A stretch of DNA of 64,000 nt from Pseudomonas fluorescens (GTDB lineage: Bacteria; Pseudomonadota; Gammaproteobacteria; Pseudomonadales; Pseudomonadaceae): contig NZ_JAGGOG010000013.1 of NCBI RefSeq assembly GCF_018614655.1, positions 248,001-312,000 on the forward strand. Reading direction: 5' to 3'. A program made the position numbers and the translations under genes. The notes under the pieces are model-generated. The model did no database searches and was not told where the DNA came from. It saw nothing but the letters and a program-made list of their open reading frames with translations. Positions 29,061 through 37,392 of this stretch are shown here, piece by piece. Every line of letters starts with the position of its first letter. The stretch's first letter is position 1.

Positions 29061-29993
29061 TCACACCAGTTGGTCAGTCGCCACCGTCATTCCAAGAAAG
29101 GGCGTCGCTTCAACATAGCGCATGGCAGATTTCATGTCCTTCCAGCCGACGTAGCTCATCAACGACTTCAAATCCCAGCCACTACGATGGGCCCAGGTGG
29201 CAAAACCTCGGCGCAGGGAATGACTGGTGTACAGCTGCGCCGCAATACCCGCACGCTCCAGGGCTTGTCGCAACAACGGGATCACGCTGTTGGGGTGCAG
29301 CCCTTTTTCACTGAGATTGCCCCAGCGATCAATGCCGCGAAACACCGGGCCGCGTACCAGGGCCGAGGCGGCGAGCCATTCGGTATAGGCCTGAACCGGG
29401 CACAAGCGCAATAACGCCGGGGTCTGATAGGTCTTGCCGAGGTTTTCCCGATCACTTTTGCTGCGGGGCAAGTACAGGCTGATCCCTGAACCCGGTACGG
29501 CGTGCACATGTTCGATGTTGACCCGGCACAGCTCATCACTGCGAAAGCCACGCCAGAAGCCCAGCAGGATCAAGGCCGCGTCGCGTTTGGCTCGCAGCCA
29601 TCCAGGCTGATCGTCGACATTTCTGGCGTCACACCCTTCCTGCTCAAGACGGGCAATCACCCGTTCAAGATGCTGGATCTGCAAAGGTTCAGCCTGCTTT
29701 TCCTGTGCCGGGTGCAGGGCGCGAACACCTTTGAGCACCTTACGCACCACGGGCGCCTTGGTGGGATCGGGAAATCCCTGGCTGGTATGCCACTGAGCCA
29801 GCGCCGACAGACGCAACTTCAATGTGTTGACCGACAGCACACCCGCATGCGCCACCAGATAGCGCGCGACGCTGTCGCTGGTGGCCGGCAGGAATCCGCC
29901 CCAGCTCACTTCAAAGTGCTCAATGGCCGCTCGATAACTGCGACGCGTGTTGTCGCGGGTGGCGGCGTTGAGGTAGTGGTCCAACTCGCTCAT
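29061..29993 (-). CDS. tyrosine recombinase / site-specific integrase
   Basis: A 310-residue tyrosine recombinase. The N-terminal SAM-like core-binding domain (MSELDHYLNAATRDNTRRSY ... YLVAHAGVLSVNTLKLRLSAL) is followed by the catalytic domain. Catalytic residues: Arg in GFWRGFRSDELCRV, Lys in LPRSKSD, HxxR in SHSLRRGFATWAH, Trp and Tyr in YVGWKDMKSAMRYVE. All are present, so it should be active. The start at 29993 (MSELDHYL) has AAGG upstream; the frame is open 18 codons further. It is divergent from a KfrA-like gene. No flanking att repeats or cargo are visible, so it does not look like the integrase of a recognisable island. Confidence 0.88.
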   Translation of the reverse strand: MSELDHYLNAATRDNTRRSYRAAIEHFEVSWGGFLPATSDSVARYLVAHAGVLSVNTLKLRLSALAQWHTSQGFPDPTKAPVVRKVLKGVRALHPAQEKQAEPLQIQHLERVIARLEQEGCDARNVDDQPGWLRAKRDAALILLGFWRGFRSDELCRVNIEHVHAVPGSGISLYLPRSKSDRENLGKTYQTPALLRLCPVQAYTEWLAASALVRGPVFRGIDRWGNLSEKGLHPNSVIPLLRQALERAGIAAQLYTSHSLRRGFATWAHRSGWDLKSLMSYVGWKDMKSAMRYVEATPFLGMTVATDQLV

Positions 29994-30125
29994 AGGGATG
30001 ACCTTGCGGGATGCATGCGTACTGCCATTGGATGAAGAATGCTTCAAAACGGCGATGACACGGGATAATACGCCAATATCCCATCTGTTAAATCATGAAT
30101 TCAAACGAAAAATAAATCGTGATAC

Positions 30126-30143
30126 AGTATGTATTTACATACT
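30126..30143. promoter_or_regulatory. 18-base palindrome, candidate KfrA operator
   Basis: AGTATGTATTTACATACT has perfect 8-base arms around TT. It lies 33 bases upstream of the KfrA-like ATG, in the divergent gap with the recombinase gene, flanked by further TAC/GTA motifs (TACGTACC, AGTACC). Plasmid KfrA proteins bind palindromes in their own promoters. Confidence 0.6.
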
Positions 30144-30175
30144 ACGTACCACAGTACCAAATCGACGGAGACCCC

Positions 30176-31162
30176 ATGGCTCGTGGCGGCATCAATAAAG
30201 CAGTAGTTCAAACGGCACGCCTGGCGATCCTGGCCCGCGGCGAAAACCCCAGCATCGATGCCGTACGCATCGAGATGGGCAATACCGGCTCGAAAACCAC
30301 GATTCATCGTTATTTGAAGGAGCTGGACGAGAGCGAGTCGCGCCAGGCCATCACCCAGGCACCTATCGACGATGAGCTGACGGAGCTGGTGACCAAGCTG
30401 GCCCAACGCCTGAAAGACAAGGCCCAGGAGCCGATTGATAGCGCCCTGGCGCAGTTCGAGCAGCAGAAAGCCGCCCTGCTCGCTCAACTCGAAGAGCTGG
30501 AACTGGCCCACGGCCAACTCAAGCAAGCGTTCGAGGTTCAGGCGCACGCACTGGCCGATGAGAGTGCCGCACTCAATACCAGCCGCTCCAGCCTGCAAAC
30601 CGAACAAACCCGCAACGCCGGCCTGAGCCAGGCATGCAGTGACTACGAGCTACGGATCAACGACAAGGACGAGCAAATTCGCTCCCTGGAAGAAAAGCAT
30701 CTGCATGCACGGGATGCGCTGGAGCATTACCGCAACGCCATCAAAGATCAGCGCGAGCAGGAACAACAGCGCCACGAGGGCCAGCTACAGCAAGTGCAGG
30801 CGGAACTGCGTCAGGCACAGCAACGTGCAATGGTGCGCCAGGATGAGATTACCCAATTGCACCGCGATAACGAGCGACTGCTGATTGAACATCGCGTCAC
30901 CGTGAAGGAGTTGAGCGCACTGCAAGAGCAACAGCGCCAGTTGAGCGAACAGGTAAGCCTGATCGACAGCGAGCGCACCCTCCTCCAGGAACGCTTGCGG
31001 GTTGCGCAACTGGAGGTTCAGGTACGCCAGGAGGCGCTGAACGAACACCAGCAGACCAACAAGACCCTCGAACTGGACCTGGTCAAAGCCCAGGCCAGTA
31101 TCGAGGCATTGCGCCTGGCAGCCGTCGTTGCAACGGCGCCAGAGGCGACTGCCGAAAGTTGA
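30176..31162 (+). CDS. KfrA-like DNA-binding coiled-coil protein
   Basis: A 328-residue protein with an N-terminal KfrA-type DNA-binding domain (ARGGINKAVVQTARLAILAR ... AVRIEMGNTGSKTTIHRYLKEL, residues 2-45). A long, nearly continuous coiled coil rich in Gln, Glu, Leu and Arg runs from about residue 60 to 310. KfrA proteins of broad-host-range plasmids are autoregulated and support stable inheritance; chromosomal versions are poorly understood. The ATG at 30176 has CGGAGA upstream. It is divergent from the recombinase gene with a palindrome between. Its stop abuts the convergent gor stop exactly. Confidence 0.85.
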   Translation: MARGGINKAVVQTARLAILARGENPSIDAVRIEMGNTGSKTTIHRYLKELDESESRQAITQAPIDDELTELVTKLAQRLKDKAQEPIDSALAQFEQQKAALLAQLEELELAHGQLKQAFEVQAHALADESAALNTSRSSLQTEQTRNAGLSQACSDYELRINDKDEQIRSLEEKHLHARDALEHYRNAIKDQREQEQQRHEGQLQQVQAELRQAQQRAMVRQDEITQLHRDNERLLIEHRVTVKELSALQEQQRQLSEQVSLIDSERTLLQERLRVAQLEVQVRQEALNEHQQTNKTLELDLVKAQASIEALRLAAVVATAPEATAES

Positions 31163-32521
31163 TCAACCCGCCACTGGCGTGCGCATGGTGACAAACTCTT
31201 CCGCCGCGGTCGGGTGCACGCCGATGGTTTCATCGAAATGCTGTTTGGTCGCGCCCGCCTTGAGCGCGATCGCCAGCCCCTGGATGATTTCACCGGCATC
31301 CGGCCCCACCATGTGGCAACCCAGGACCTTGTCGGTGTCTGCATCGACCACCAGTTTCATCAGCGTGCGCTCCTGGCATTCGGTCAAGGTCAACTTCATC
31401 GGCCGGAAGCGGCTTTCGAAGATCTGCACCGTGTGGCCGTCAGCCTTGGCCTGCTCTTCGCTCAGACCAACGGTGCCAATGTTCGGCAGGCTGAACACCG
31501 CCGTCGGGATCATCGCGTAATCCACCGGGCGATATTGCTCAGGCTTGAACAGACGACGCGCTACGGCCATGCCTTCAGCCAGCGCTACCGGCGTCAGTTG
31601 CACACGCCCGATCACATCACCAATGGCCAGGATCGACGACTCGGCGGTCTGGTAGAGATCATCCACCTCAACAAAGCCACGCTTGTCCAGTTTGACCCCG
31701 GTGTTTTCCAGCCCCAGGTTATCGAGCATCGGTCGCCGACCGGTGGCGTAGAACACGCAGTCCGCTTCCAGTACGCGACCGTCTTTCAACGTAGCCTTGA
31801 GGCTGCCGTCAGCCTGCTTGTCGATGCGCTCGATATCAGCATTGAACTGCAAGTCCATCCCACGCTTGGTCAGCTCTTCCTGCAAATGCTTGCGCACCGC
31901 GCCATCAAAACCGCGCAGGAAAAGGTCGCCGCGATACAACAACGTCGTTTGTGCGCCAAGGCCATGGAAAATCCCGGCAAACTCCACGGCTATGTAACCG
32001 CCACCTACCACCAGCACGCGCTTGGGCAGCTCTTTGAGAAAGAACGCTTCATTGGAGCCAATGGCATGTTCGCGCCCCGGAATGTCCGGGATCTGCGGCC
32101 AACCACCGGTGGCAATCAGAATATGTTTAGCAGTGAAACGCTCACCGTTGATTTCCACCTGATGAGGGTCCACCAGGCGCGCATGCCCTTCATGCAGGGT
32201 CACGCCGCTGTTGACCAACAGGTTGCGATAAATGCCATTGAGGCGATTGATTTCGCGATCCTTATTGGCAATCAGCGTCGCCCAATCAAAGTTCGCCTCA
32301 CCCAGGGACCAGCCGAAACCACTGGCCTGCTGAAAGTCTTCGGCAAAATGAGCACCATAGACCAGCAACTTCTTCGGTACGCAGCCAACGTTGACGCAAG
32401 TCCCTCCCAGGTAGCGGCTTTCAGCCACAGCCACCTTGGCGCCAAACCCTGCGGCAAAGCGCGCAGCCCGAACACCGCCGGAACCGGCACCAACTACATA
32501 AAGATCAAAATCGTAGGCCAT
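31163..32521 (-). CDS. gor: glutathione reductase
   Basis: A 452-residue NADPH:glutathione disulfide oxidoreductase. FAD motif: [20 protein letters not shown]; redox disulfide: [21 protein letters not shown] motif: [21 protein letters not shown]; dimer-interface catalytic end: [16 protein letters not shown], with the His-Pro and Glu of the active site. The ATG at 32521 ([10 protein letters not shown]) is the family start; the frame is open 17 codons further. It maintains reduced glutathione, which also serves gloA in this window. It ends directly against the KfrA-like gene. Confidence 0.97.
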   Translation of the reverse strand: MAYDFDLYVVGAGSGGVRAARFAAGFGAKVAVAESRYLGGTCVNVGCVPKKLLVYGAHFAEDFQQASGFGWSLGEANFDWATLIANKDREINRLNGIYRNLLVNSGVTLHEGHARLVDPHQVEINGERFTAKHILIATGGWPQIPDIPGREHAIGSNEAFFLKELPKRVLVVGGGYIAVEFAGIFHGLGAQTTLLYRGDLFLRGFDGAVRKHLQEELTKRGMDLQFNADIERIDKQADGSLKATLKDGRVLEADCVFYATGRRPMLDNLGLENTGVKLDKRGFVEVDDLYQTAESSILAIGDVIGRVQLTPVALAEGMAVARRLFKPEQYRPVDYAMIPTAVFSLPNIGTVGLSEEQAKADGHTVQIFESRFRPMKLTLTECQERTLMKLVVDADTDKVLGCHMVGPDAGEIIQGLAIALKAGATKQHFDETIGVHPTAAEEFVTMRTPVAG

Positions 32522-32583
32522 TTCACTCTCCTCGGCAGGCCAACAGCATACCTGCTGCCGTTCTCTGGGCAATATATGGGGCC

Positions 32584-32619
32584 GAAAAACAAGAAAGCCA
32601 CCCGAAGGTGGCTTTCTTG
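32584..32619 (-). terminator. Rho-independent terminator of galU
   Basis: AAGAAAGCCACC and GGTGGCTTTCTT form a 12-bp stem with a 4-base CGAA loop; on the minus strand the tail is GTTTTT. Confidence 0.88.
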
Positions 32620-32641
32620 AGATCAGGCAGGCAACCGTTAA

Positions 32642-33481
32642 TCAGTAAGCCTTGCCAGTCTTGTAGAAGTGCTCGAAGCAGAAATTGGTCGCCTCGATGT
32701 AGCCTTCAGCGCCGCCGCAGTCAAAGCGCTGCCCCTTGAACTTGTAGGCAATCACGCAGCCGTCTTTGGCTTGCTTCATCAGCGCGTCGGTGATCTGGAT
32801 CTCGCCGCCCTTGCCTGGCTCGGTTTCTTCGATCAACTTGAAGATATCCGGGGTCAGGATGTAACGACCAATGATCGCCAGGTTCGACGGAGCATCTTCC
32901 GGCGCCGGCTTCTCGACCATGTTCCGCACACGGATCAAGCCATCGCCGATTTCGTCGCCAGCGATTACGCCGTACTTGTTGGTTTCCTGAGGATCGACTT
33001 CTTGAACGGCAATGATGGTGCAACGGTATTTCTTGTACAGGTTGACCATCTGGGTCAACACGCCATCACCTTCCAGGTTGACGCACAAGTCGTCCGCCAG
33101 CACCACAGCGAAAGGTTCGTCACCGATCAGCGGGCGACCGGTCAGAATTGCGTGGCCCAGGCCCTTCATTTGGGTCTGACGGGTGTAGGAGAAAGAGCAC
33201 TCGTCGAGCAGTTTACGGATACCAACCAGGTACTTTTCCTTGTCGGTGCCCTTGATCTGGTTTTCCAGCTCATAGCTGATGTCAAAGTGATCTTCCAGGG
33301 CGCGTTTGCCGCGACCGGTCACGATGGAGATTTCGTTCAGCCCCGCATCCAGCGCCTCTTCAACGCCATACTGGATCAGTGGCTTGTTCACCACCGGCAG
33401 CATCTCTTTGGGCATGGCTTTAGTCGCTGGCAGGAAGCGAGTACCGTAACCGGCTGCTGGGAACAAGCATTTCTTGATCAT
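32642..33481 (-). CDS. galU: UTP-glucose-1-phosphate uridylyltransferase
   Basis: A 279-residue enzyme making UDP-glucose for LPS, exopolysaccharide and trehalose. The start MIKKCLFPAAGYGTRFLPATKAMPKEMLPV contains the nucleotide-binding GxGTRxLPxTK signature. VVNKPLIQYGVEEA and the catalytic ADDLCVNLEGDGV region follow, then RYILTPDIFKLIEETEPGKGGEIQITDAL. The length is standard. It is monocistronic with its own terminator, and about 300 bases lie upstream. Confidence 0.97.
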   Translation of the reverse strand: MIKKCLFPAAGYGTRFLPATKAMPKEMLPVVNKPLIQYGVEEALDAGLNEISIVTGRGKRALEDHFDISYELENQIKGTDKEKYLVGIRKLLDECSFSYTRQTQMKGLGHAILTGRPLIGDEPFAVVLADDLCVNLEGDGVLTQMVNLYKKYRCTIIAVQEVDPQETNKYGVIAGDEIGDGLIRVRNMVEKPAPEDAPSNLAIIGRYILTPDIFKLIEETEPGKGGEIQITDALMKQAKDGCVIAYKFKGQRFDCGGAEGYIEATNFCFEHFYKTGKAY

Positions 33482-33788
33482 AAAAGTCCTTAATAAGGGC
33501 TGTGCGTACGAAATTCGGCGCAGTCTAATCAGGCCGCAGTCACCTTACAATGGGTCCTGCTGGCGTTGCGATGTCAACATAGAGAAAAAATGTCGGCTTA
33601 AGTTCCGCCCATCTTCAAACAGGACTTCCCGGCGGCATCGCGAAAACTGACGACGCCCCGTTGTTTTAAAGGCCTTTACCCTTTTTAGCATGCTTTATGA
33701 GGATCAGCACTGACCTGCAACAACTTGCGCTGCCCAAGGGCATTTGGCGCTATCATTGCGCCCTTGAACCAGACAACGAGAAAGATAG
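33482..33788. other. intergenic region between galU and a small gene, nothing recognised
   Basis: About 307 bases between divergent genes. It must hold both promoters, but I see no strong operator, repeat or RNA structure. No open frame with a ribosome site was found. Confidence 0.6.
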
Positions 33789-33974
33789 ATGTCAGAACCA
33801 AAAGGCGTGAACGGCTACCTGATCACACAGCGAGCGGACGGCTGGCACTTGATCAACTTCCACGGCGACAGCGTCGCCGGGTCATTCGCAACCGAACGTG
33901 AAGCTATCGCGGTAGCGGAAGTGTTTGTGGATGAAGCTGGCCACGCGTCGAGCAAAAGACCGAAGGGCAAGTAA
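33789..33974 (+). CDS. small conserved-looking protein, 61 aa
   Basis: A 61-residue hydrophilic protein of unknown function. MSEPKGVNGYLITQRADGWHLINFHGDSVAGSFA suggests a short antiparallel beta sheet, followed by one helix (EREAIAVAEVFVDEAG) and a basic tail (KRPKGK), a compact DUF2188-like layout. AACGAGAAAG precedes the ATG, and a clear terminator follows 15 bases after the stop, which supports a real single gene. Confidence 0.65.
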   Translation: MSEPKGVNGYLITQRADGWHLINFHGDSVAGSFATEREAIAVAEVFVDEAGHASSKRPKGK

Positions 33975-33989
33975 GCCTCGCAGTCCGGT

Positions 33990-34028
33990 AGCCCCGCACA
34001 CCAAAGCCTCGGTGAGCGGGGCTTTTTT
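33990..34028 (+). terminator. Rho-independent terminator
   Basis: AGCCCCGC (33990-33997) pairs with GCGGGGC (34016-34022) and is followed by TTTTTT. It ends the 61-aa gene. Confidence 0.88.
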
Positions 34029-34120
34029 GTGTTTGTCTGTACGTTGATGGCCGTTCGCTATAATCTCGCTTGAACCGTTCCAGTGCTCCCCACCTCAACA
34101 CTTTCAACGACGATCACAAC

Positions 34121-34402
34121 ATGAACAAGATCCTGGCACTGATTCCGGTACTGGCGCTCACCGGCTGCACCACCACCTCCGATACTTACCTGAAAAACGG
34201 TGAGCAAGGCCTGACCATCGATTGTTCCGGCGAAGCCAATGCCTGGGCCAGTTGCTACGAAAAAGCCGACGCCTCCTGCGCGGGCACCGGTTACCGCATC
34301 GTCGGCACCGAAGGCACGCCAGCCTTGAAGGAAAGTGACAAGACACTGGGCAAGGATGTCGGCAACTTCAAAAACCGCAGCGTAGTGGTCGTCTGCAAGT
34401 AA
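34121..34402 (+). CDS. small lipoprotein, 93 aa
   Basis: A 93-residue lipoprotein. MNKILALIPVLALTGC is a short signal with lipobox LTGC. The mature part contains three further cysteines (TIDCSGE, ASCYEKADASC) plus VVVVCK at the C-terminus, which could make two disulfides. GYRIVGTEG and the Cys pattern recur in small Pseudomonas lipoproteins of unknown role. The frame is open upstream, but the ATG at 34121 gives the signal peptide. Confidence 0.75.
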   Translation: MNKILALIPVLALTGCTTTSDTYLKNGEQGLTIDCSGEANAWASCYEKADASCAGTGYRIVGTEGTPALKESDKTLGKDVGNFKNRSVVVVCK

Positions 34403-34411
34403 GCCGCTCGT

Positions 34412-34642
34412 CTAGATGTGAATTTCGGCGAATTTGATGCCCAGGCCGCGAATGGTCTCGATCAGGTCATCCAGGCGCGCGAAGGATTCGACCTCATCCT
34501 GGTCATCCACCAGGAAAAAACTGCGCCCGGCGCTTTTCTTGAAGAACACAATCCATTCTCCAGAATCGGCCGGATTCTGTATGACATGGGTTGCCGATAT
34601 GTGACCTGCTGCATGTCGGTCTCTGACTTGCTCACGCTTCAT
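34412..34642 (-). CDS. small hypothetical protein, 76 aa
   Basis: A 76-residue acidic cytoplasmic protein I cannot assign. The centre (SGEWIVFFKKSAGRSFFLVDDQDEVESFA) is a beta-hairpin-like stretch, followed by a helix (RLDDLIETIRGLGI). GGAA lies seven bases before the ATG. It is convergent with the 93-aa lipoprotein, 9 bases apart, and shares the strand of tsdA but is separated from it by a terminator. Confidence 0.6.
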   Translation of the reverse strand: MKREQVRDRHAAGHISATHVIQNPADSGEWIVFFKKSAGRSFFLVDDQDEVESFARLDDLIETIRGLGIKFAEIHI

Positions 34643-34654
34643 GACTGAATTCCG

Positions 34655-34690
34655 AAAAAAACAATGCCGCTGGGTCTCAGCGGCATTTTT
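34655..34690. terminator. terminator downstream of tsdA
   Basis: AATGCCGCTG and CAGCGGCATT form a hairpin with a 5-base loop. Both strands have T-rich tails. On the minus strand it terminates tsdBA before the 76-aa gene. Confidence 0.88.
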
Positions 34691-34707
34691 TGTGGGTTGC
34701 CAACAGT

Positions 34708-35631
34708 TTAACGGATGCCCTGGCCTATCAGCACGCCCTCTACGGTTTGCCCATACAAATTAACGCCATCGTTGGCATGAAACTTCACACGGGTTTTCTC
34801 TACCGAGCCGTCCACCAGGCGCGGGTCTTGAGGCCGCTCGTGGCTGTTGACGTAAGCCGCTACATCCCATGCCTGCTGGTCGGTCAGGCTGCCGCCCTTA
34901 CCCAGGGGCATGTTGTATTTGATGAAAGATGCCGCGGTGTTGATCCGGTGCATTCCGGCGCCCCAGTTGTAGGAGTCTTTACCCCACAACGGCGGCATTG
35001 CGTAGCTGTCGCCGACTTTCTGACCTTGGCCTTCAGCACCATGGCAGACCGCGCACTGTCCCTTGTAGACCTCGGCGCCCCGAGCCAAGTCGTAAGTGTC
35101 AGCGGAAGACGGTACCTCCGGATAGCCGCGTCCCGGCAACTCGACGCCCAGGGGTGCCTTGCTGGCCAGCCAGTAGGAATAGACCGACAACGCCGTAATC
35201 TCTGGGCTGTCCACCGCCGGTGGCGTGCCACCGTTCATGCTGAACTGGAAACAGCCCTGCAACCGCTCGGCGAAGGTATTGACCTTGTCGTTCTTCTTTC
35301 GGTACGCCGGGTACATGGGATAGGCACCCCATAACGGCGCCGAATTGGCCAGACGCCCCTGGTCCAGATGACAGTTACTGCAATTGAGACCATTGCCGAC
35401 AAACGTCGGGGCCAGGCGCTTGGTGTCGACAAACAGCGCATACCCCTGCCTGACCAGCTTGCCATAGGCATTGTCCGGCAGCTCGCTTTCCAGTGGTGGC
35501 TGGAACGGTGTACCCGGGTGAGCGGCGGCAGGAGCCTGCAATTGCGACTGATCCTCCATGGCGATAGTCGCGGCCATGGCAGGCAGACTGATCAACGTCC
35601 CCAACAGGGGAGCAAACAGGAAAACCCTCAT
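34708..35631 (-). CDS. tsdA: thiosulfate dehydrogenase TsdA (diheme cytochrome c)
   Basis: A 307-residue periplasmic diheme cytochrome that oxidises thiosulfate to tetrathionate, or runs the reverse. A signal peptide ends about AMA (residue 20). Heme 1 is in GLNCSNCHLDQG (Cys84-His88); Cys127 in ERLQGCFQFSMNG is the unusual Cys ligand position of TsdA. Heme 2 is in GQCAVCHGAEG (Cys193-His197), with Met241 in FIKYNMPLGKG as the likely distal ligand. LWGAYPMYPAYRKKNDKVNTF is a family block. It overlaps tsdB by ATGA, as expected for the tsdBA pair known in P. stutzeri. Confidence 0.85.
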   Translation of the reverse strand: MRVFLFAPLLGTLISLPAMAATIAMEDQSQLQAPAAAHPGTPFQPPLESELPDNAYGKLVRQGYALFVDTKRLAPTFVGNGLNCSNCHLDQGRLANSAPLWGAYPMYPAYRKKNDKVNTFAERLQGCFQFSMNGGTPPAVDSPEITALSVYSYWLASKAPLGVELPGRGYPEVPSSADTYDLARGAEVYKGQCAVCHGAEGQGQKVGDSYAMPPLWGKDSYNWGAGMHRINTAASFIKYNMPLGKGGSLTDQQAWDVAAYVNSHERPQDPRLVDGSVEKTRVKFHANDGVNLYGQTVEGVLIGQGIR

Positions 35632-36278
35632 GGCTTGACCTCCTGGCCGCTCAGTGATGAGAAATAGGTCGCCACGCCCTGCACTTCTTCAGCCGTGAGC
35701 GACTTGGCGATATGGCCCATCAAGTCATTGGGGTCGTTATGCCGTGCCCCGCTCTGCCAGGCATTCAGTTGTGCGACCAGATAGGCGGCGGGTTGACCTG
35801 CCAGGGGTGGAAATGCCTCACCAACGCCCACACCGGCAGGCCCATGGCAACTGACACAGGCTGGAATCTGTCGATCCCAGGCACCTTGCAGGGCGATTTT
35901 TTGCGCCGTATTGTCGGGCATGACACTTCGGTGAAGGGTTGCAACAGCAGGTGCTGGCATCACCGCCAACGCCTGGGCCACGGTGGCGATTTCTTCTTCA
36001 GTCAAGGCCTTGGCCAGCGGCTGCATCACCGGACTGCTGCGCGCCCCGCTTTTGAAATCTTCCAACTGTTTACGCACATAGCCCACCGGCAAACCGGCCA
36101 GACGCGGAAAACCGGCCGCTGCCAGTCCCAGTCCATCAGCCCCGTGGCAAGCCACGCAAGGCGTAGCGCCGGGTTGCGAACCGCCTTGGGCAAAGATGTT
36201 TCTGCCCTCCTGCGCATGAGCACTGCCAAGTAACAGCAGCAGCGCACTCCCCATCAGAACTCGTTCCAGAGACATCAT
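35628..36278 (-). CDS. tsdB: diheme cytochrome c4-like TsdB, partner of TsdA
   Basis: A 216-residue periplasmic diheme protein, two c4-type domains in tandem. The signal peptide ends GSAHA. The hemes are in TPCVACHGADGLG and PACVSCHGPAGVG; each domain keeps a Met-containing distal segment (SSPVMQPLAKALTEEE; DPNDLMGHIAKSLTAEE). It should take electrons from TsdA and pass them toward a terminal oxidase. Two ATGs (36278, 36275) follow GGAG; either works. It is first in the two-gene operon. Confidence 0.82.
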   Translation of the reverse strand: MMSLERVLMGSALLLLLGSAHAQEGRNIFAQGGSQPGATPCVACHGADGLGLAAAGFPRLAGLPVGYVRKQLEDFKSGARSSPVMQPLAKALTEEEIATVAQALAVMPAPAVATLHRSVMPDNTAQKIALQGAWDRQIPACVSCHGPAGVGVGEAFPPLAGQPAAYLVAQLNAWQSGARHNDPNDLMGHIAKSLTAEEVQGVATYFSSLSGQEVKP

Positions 36279-36301
36279 CACGACTCCATTTTTTATAGTT
36301 A

Positions 36302-36324
36302 TATGCTTAGACTTACAAAGCATA
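36302..36324. promoter_or_regulatory. inverted repeat in the tsdBA promoter
   Basis: TATGCTT (36302-36308) and AAGCATA (36318-36324) are perfect arms with a 9-base spacer. On the minus strand TTATGC and TATAAC, 16 bases apart, could be -35 and -10, so the dyad would lie within the promoter. Confidence 0.4.
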
Positions 36325-36427
36325 AGCCTACAAATGGTAGGGCAATGAGCTGATCGCTACAACACCCTGCGCGCAACGCAAAAATAAACATCTGCCAGTA
36401 AGCACGAGCCCACACACTAATCGCAGG

Positions 36428-36465
36428 CAAAAAAAAGCCTGGCGCTGCGTGAGCGTCAGGCTTCT
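36428..36465 (-). terminator. Rho-independent terminator of the 116-aa lipoprotein gene
   Basis: On the minus strand AAGCCTGACGCT pairs with AGCGCCAGGCTT (one mismatch) and is followed by TTTTTT. Confidence 0.85.
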
Positions 36466-36498
36466 TGAATCGGATTCGTATGAGCGAGCCCCAGAGAC

Positions 36499-36849
36499 TC
36501 AGCCGGAAATGCAATCCTCGCCGGCTTTCTTCACGTCGCCTGGGCGAATAGGCACATTGGACATGCTTTCATAAAGCTTGATGCTGCTACCGCTGGAGCG
36601 ATCTTCGATTTCAAAGATGGCCGAGGGGTCAGCGGAAAACTTCTGCGGCACGATGACCCGAACACCGTCCTTGTGGGGCTCAATCTGCGAGGGTCTGCGG
36701 GTCGACGACAATTTCTGAACCACACAGGCCGCGTATTCCTGCGGTTTTTTCCCGGAGATGACCGCCAGGGTTGGCGGGGTCTGCTTGATGTCTGTAACCG
36801 AAGCACACCCACCCAACGCCAAGGCCAGAACCAATACACTCCACTTCAT
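36499..36849 (-). CDS. small lipoprotein, 116 aa
   Basis: A 116-residue lipoprotein. MKWSVLVLALALGGC gives a signal with lipobox ALGGC. The mature domain (EYAACVVQKLSS ... GVRVIVPQKFSADPSAIFEIEDRSSGSSIKLYE) looks like a small alpha-beta unit with two cysteines (Cys in YAACVV and EDCISG) that may pair. The family is unknown to me, though such proteins are common in pseudomonads. A nested dyad at 36870-36911 lies just upstream. Confidence 0.7.
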   Translation of the reverse strand: MKWSVLVLALALGGCASVTDIKQTPPTLAVISGKKPQEYAACVVQKLSSTRRPSQIEPHKDGVRVIVPQKFSADPSAIFEIEDRSSGSSIKLYESMSNVPIRPGDVKKAGEDCISG

Positions 36850-36869
36850 ACAAAACCTCCGATAAAGAC

Positions 36870-36911
36870 CCTACGACAGCGGGAATAGTATTTTTCTCCC
36901 GCAAACGTAGG
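36870..36911. repeat. nested inverted repeat upstream of the 116-aa lipoprotein
   Basis: CCTACG-aca-GCGGGA (36870-36884) pairs perfectly with TCCCGC-aaa-CGTAGG (36897-36911), leaving a 12-base AT-rich loop. It lies 21 bases upstream of the ATG at 36849, where it could be an operator or a 5' leader hairpin. Confidence 0.6.
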
Positions 36912-37060
36912 ATTTATCCCTCATAACTCGGTAAATAACTGTTTTAAATTGTCGAAGACGTCGACGACGGCCCGATAATAAACGTGCTGGGACTGATAAA
37001 CTCTATCTTAACCTACGTATCGTTCTGATTTTTCAGAAAAAGCCCTTCTGGAGACACCCC

Positions 37061-37363
37061 ATGAAATTCATTCACCAGCGCGAGCACCTTAACGAAGGGG
37101 ACATTGTCGTCATCGAATGCTCCCAGACCTGCAACATCCGCCTGATGAGCGATGCCAACTTTCGCAGCTTCAAGAACGGTGGCCGCCACAGCTACCACGG
37201 CGGCGCGTTCGACACGTTCCCGGCTAGAATCACCGCGCCCAGTACCGGCTTCTGGAACATTACCCTTGACGTGGTCAACCGCCGCGCGATCAGCGTGACG
37301 CGCAAGCCGGCCTTGTCCCACAAGATCCGCATCGTTCGCCGTACCAACTCCAAACTGAGCTGA
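37061..37363 (+). CDS. DUF1883-like protein, 100 aa
   Basis: A 100-residue basic protein matching DUF1883: MKFIHQREHLNEGDIVVIECSQTCNIRLMSDANF, then GGAFDTFPARITAPSTGFWNITLDVV. It is all-beta by appearance, with two cysteines near the N-terminus and a basic C-terminal tail (RKPALSHKIRIVRRTNSKLS). CTGGAG precedes the ATG. The function is unknown. In some DUF1883 proteins this domain pairs with a TIR domain; none is present here. A 55-codon gene follows after 29 bases. Confidence 0.78.
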   Translation: MKFIHQREHLNEGDIVVIECSQTCNIRLMSDANFRSFKNGGRHSYHGGAFDTFPARITAPSTGFWNITLDVVNRRAISVTRKPALSHKIRIVRRTNSKLS

Positions 37364-37392
37364 TTGTTCAATCACAGCCGACAGGAAAGACC

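Noticed and set aside
31214..32620. Long open frame of 468 codons antisense to gor
   Set aside because: It mirrors the gor reading frame in GC-rich DNA, has no recognisable domain and no ribosome site; gor has all its motifs.
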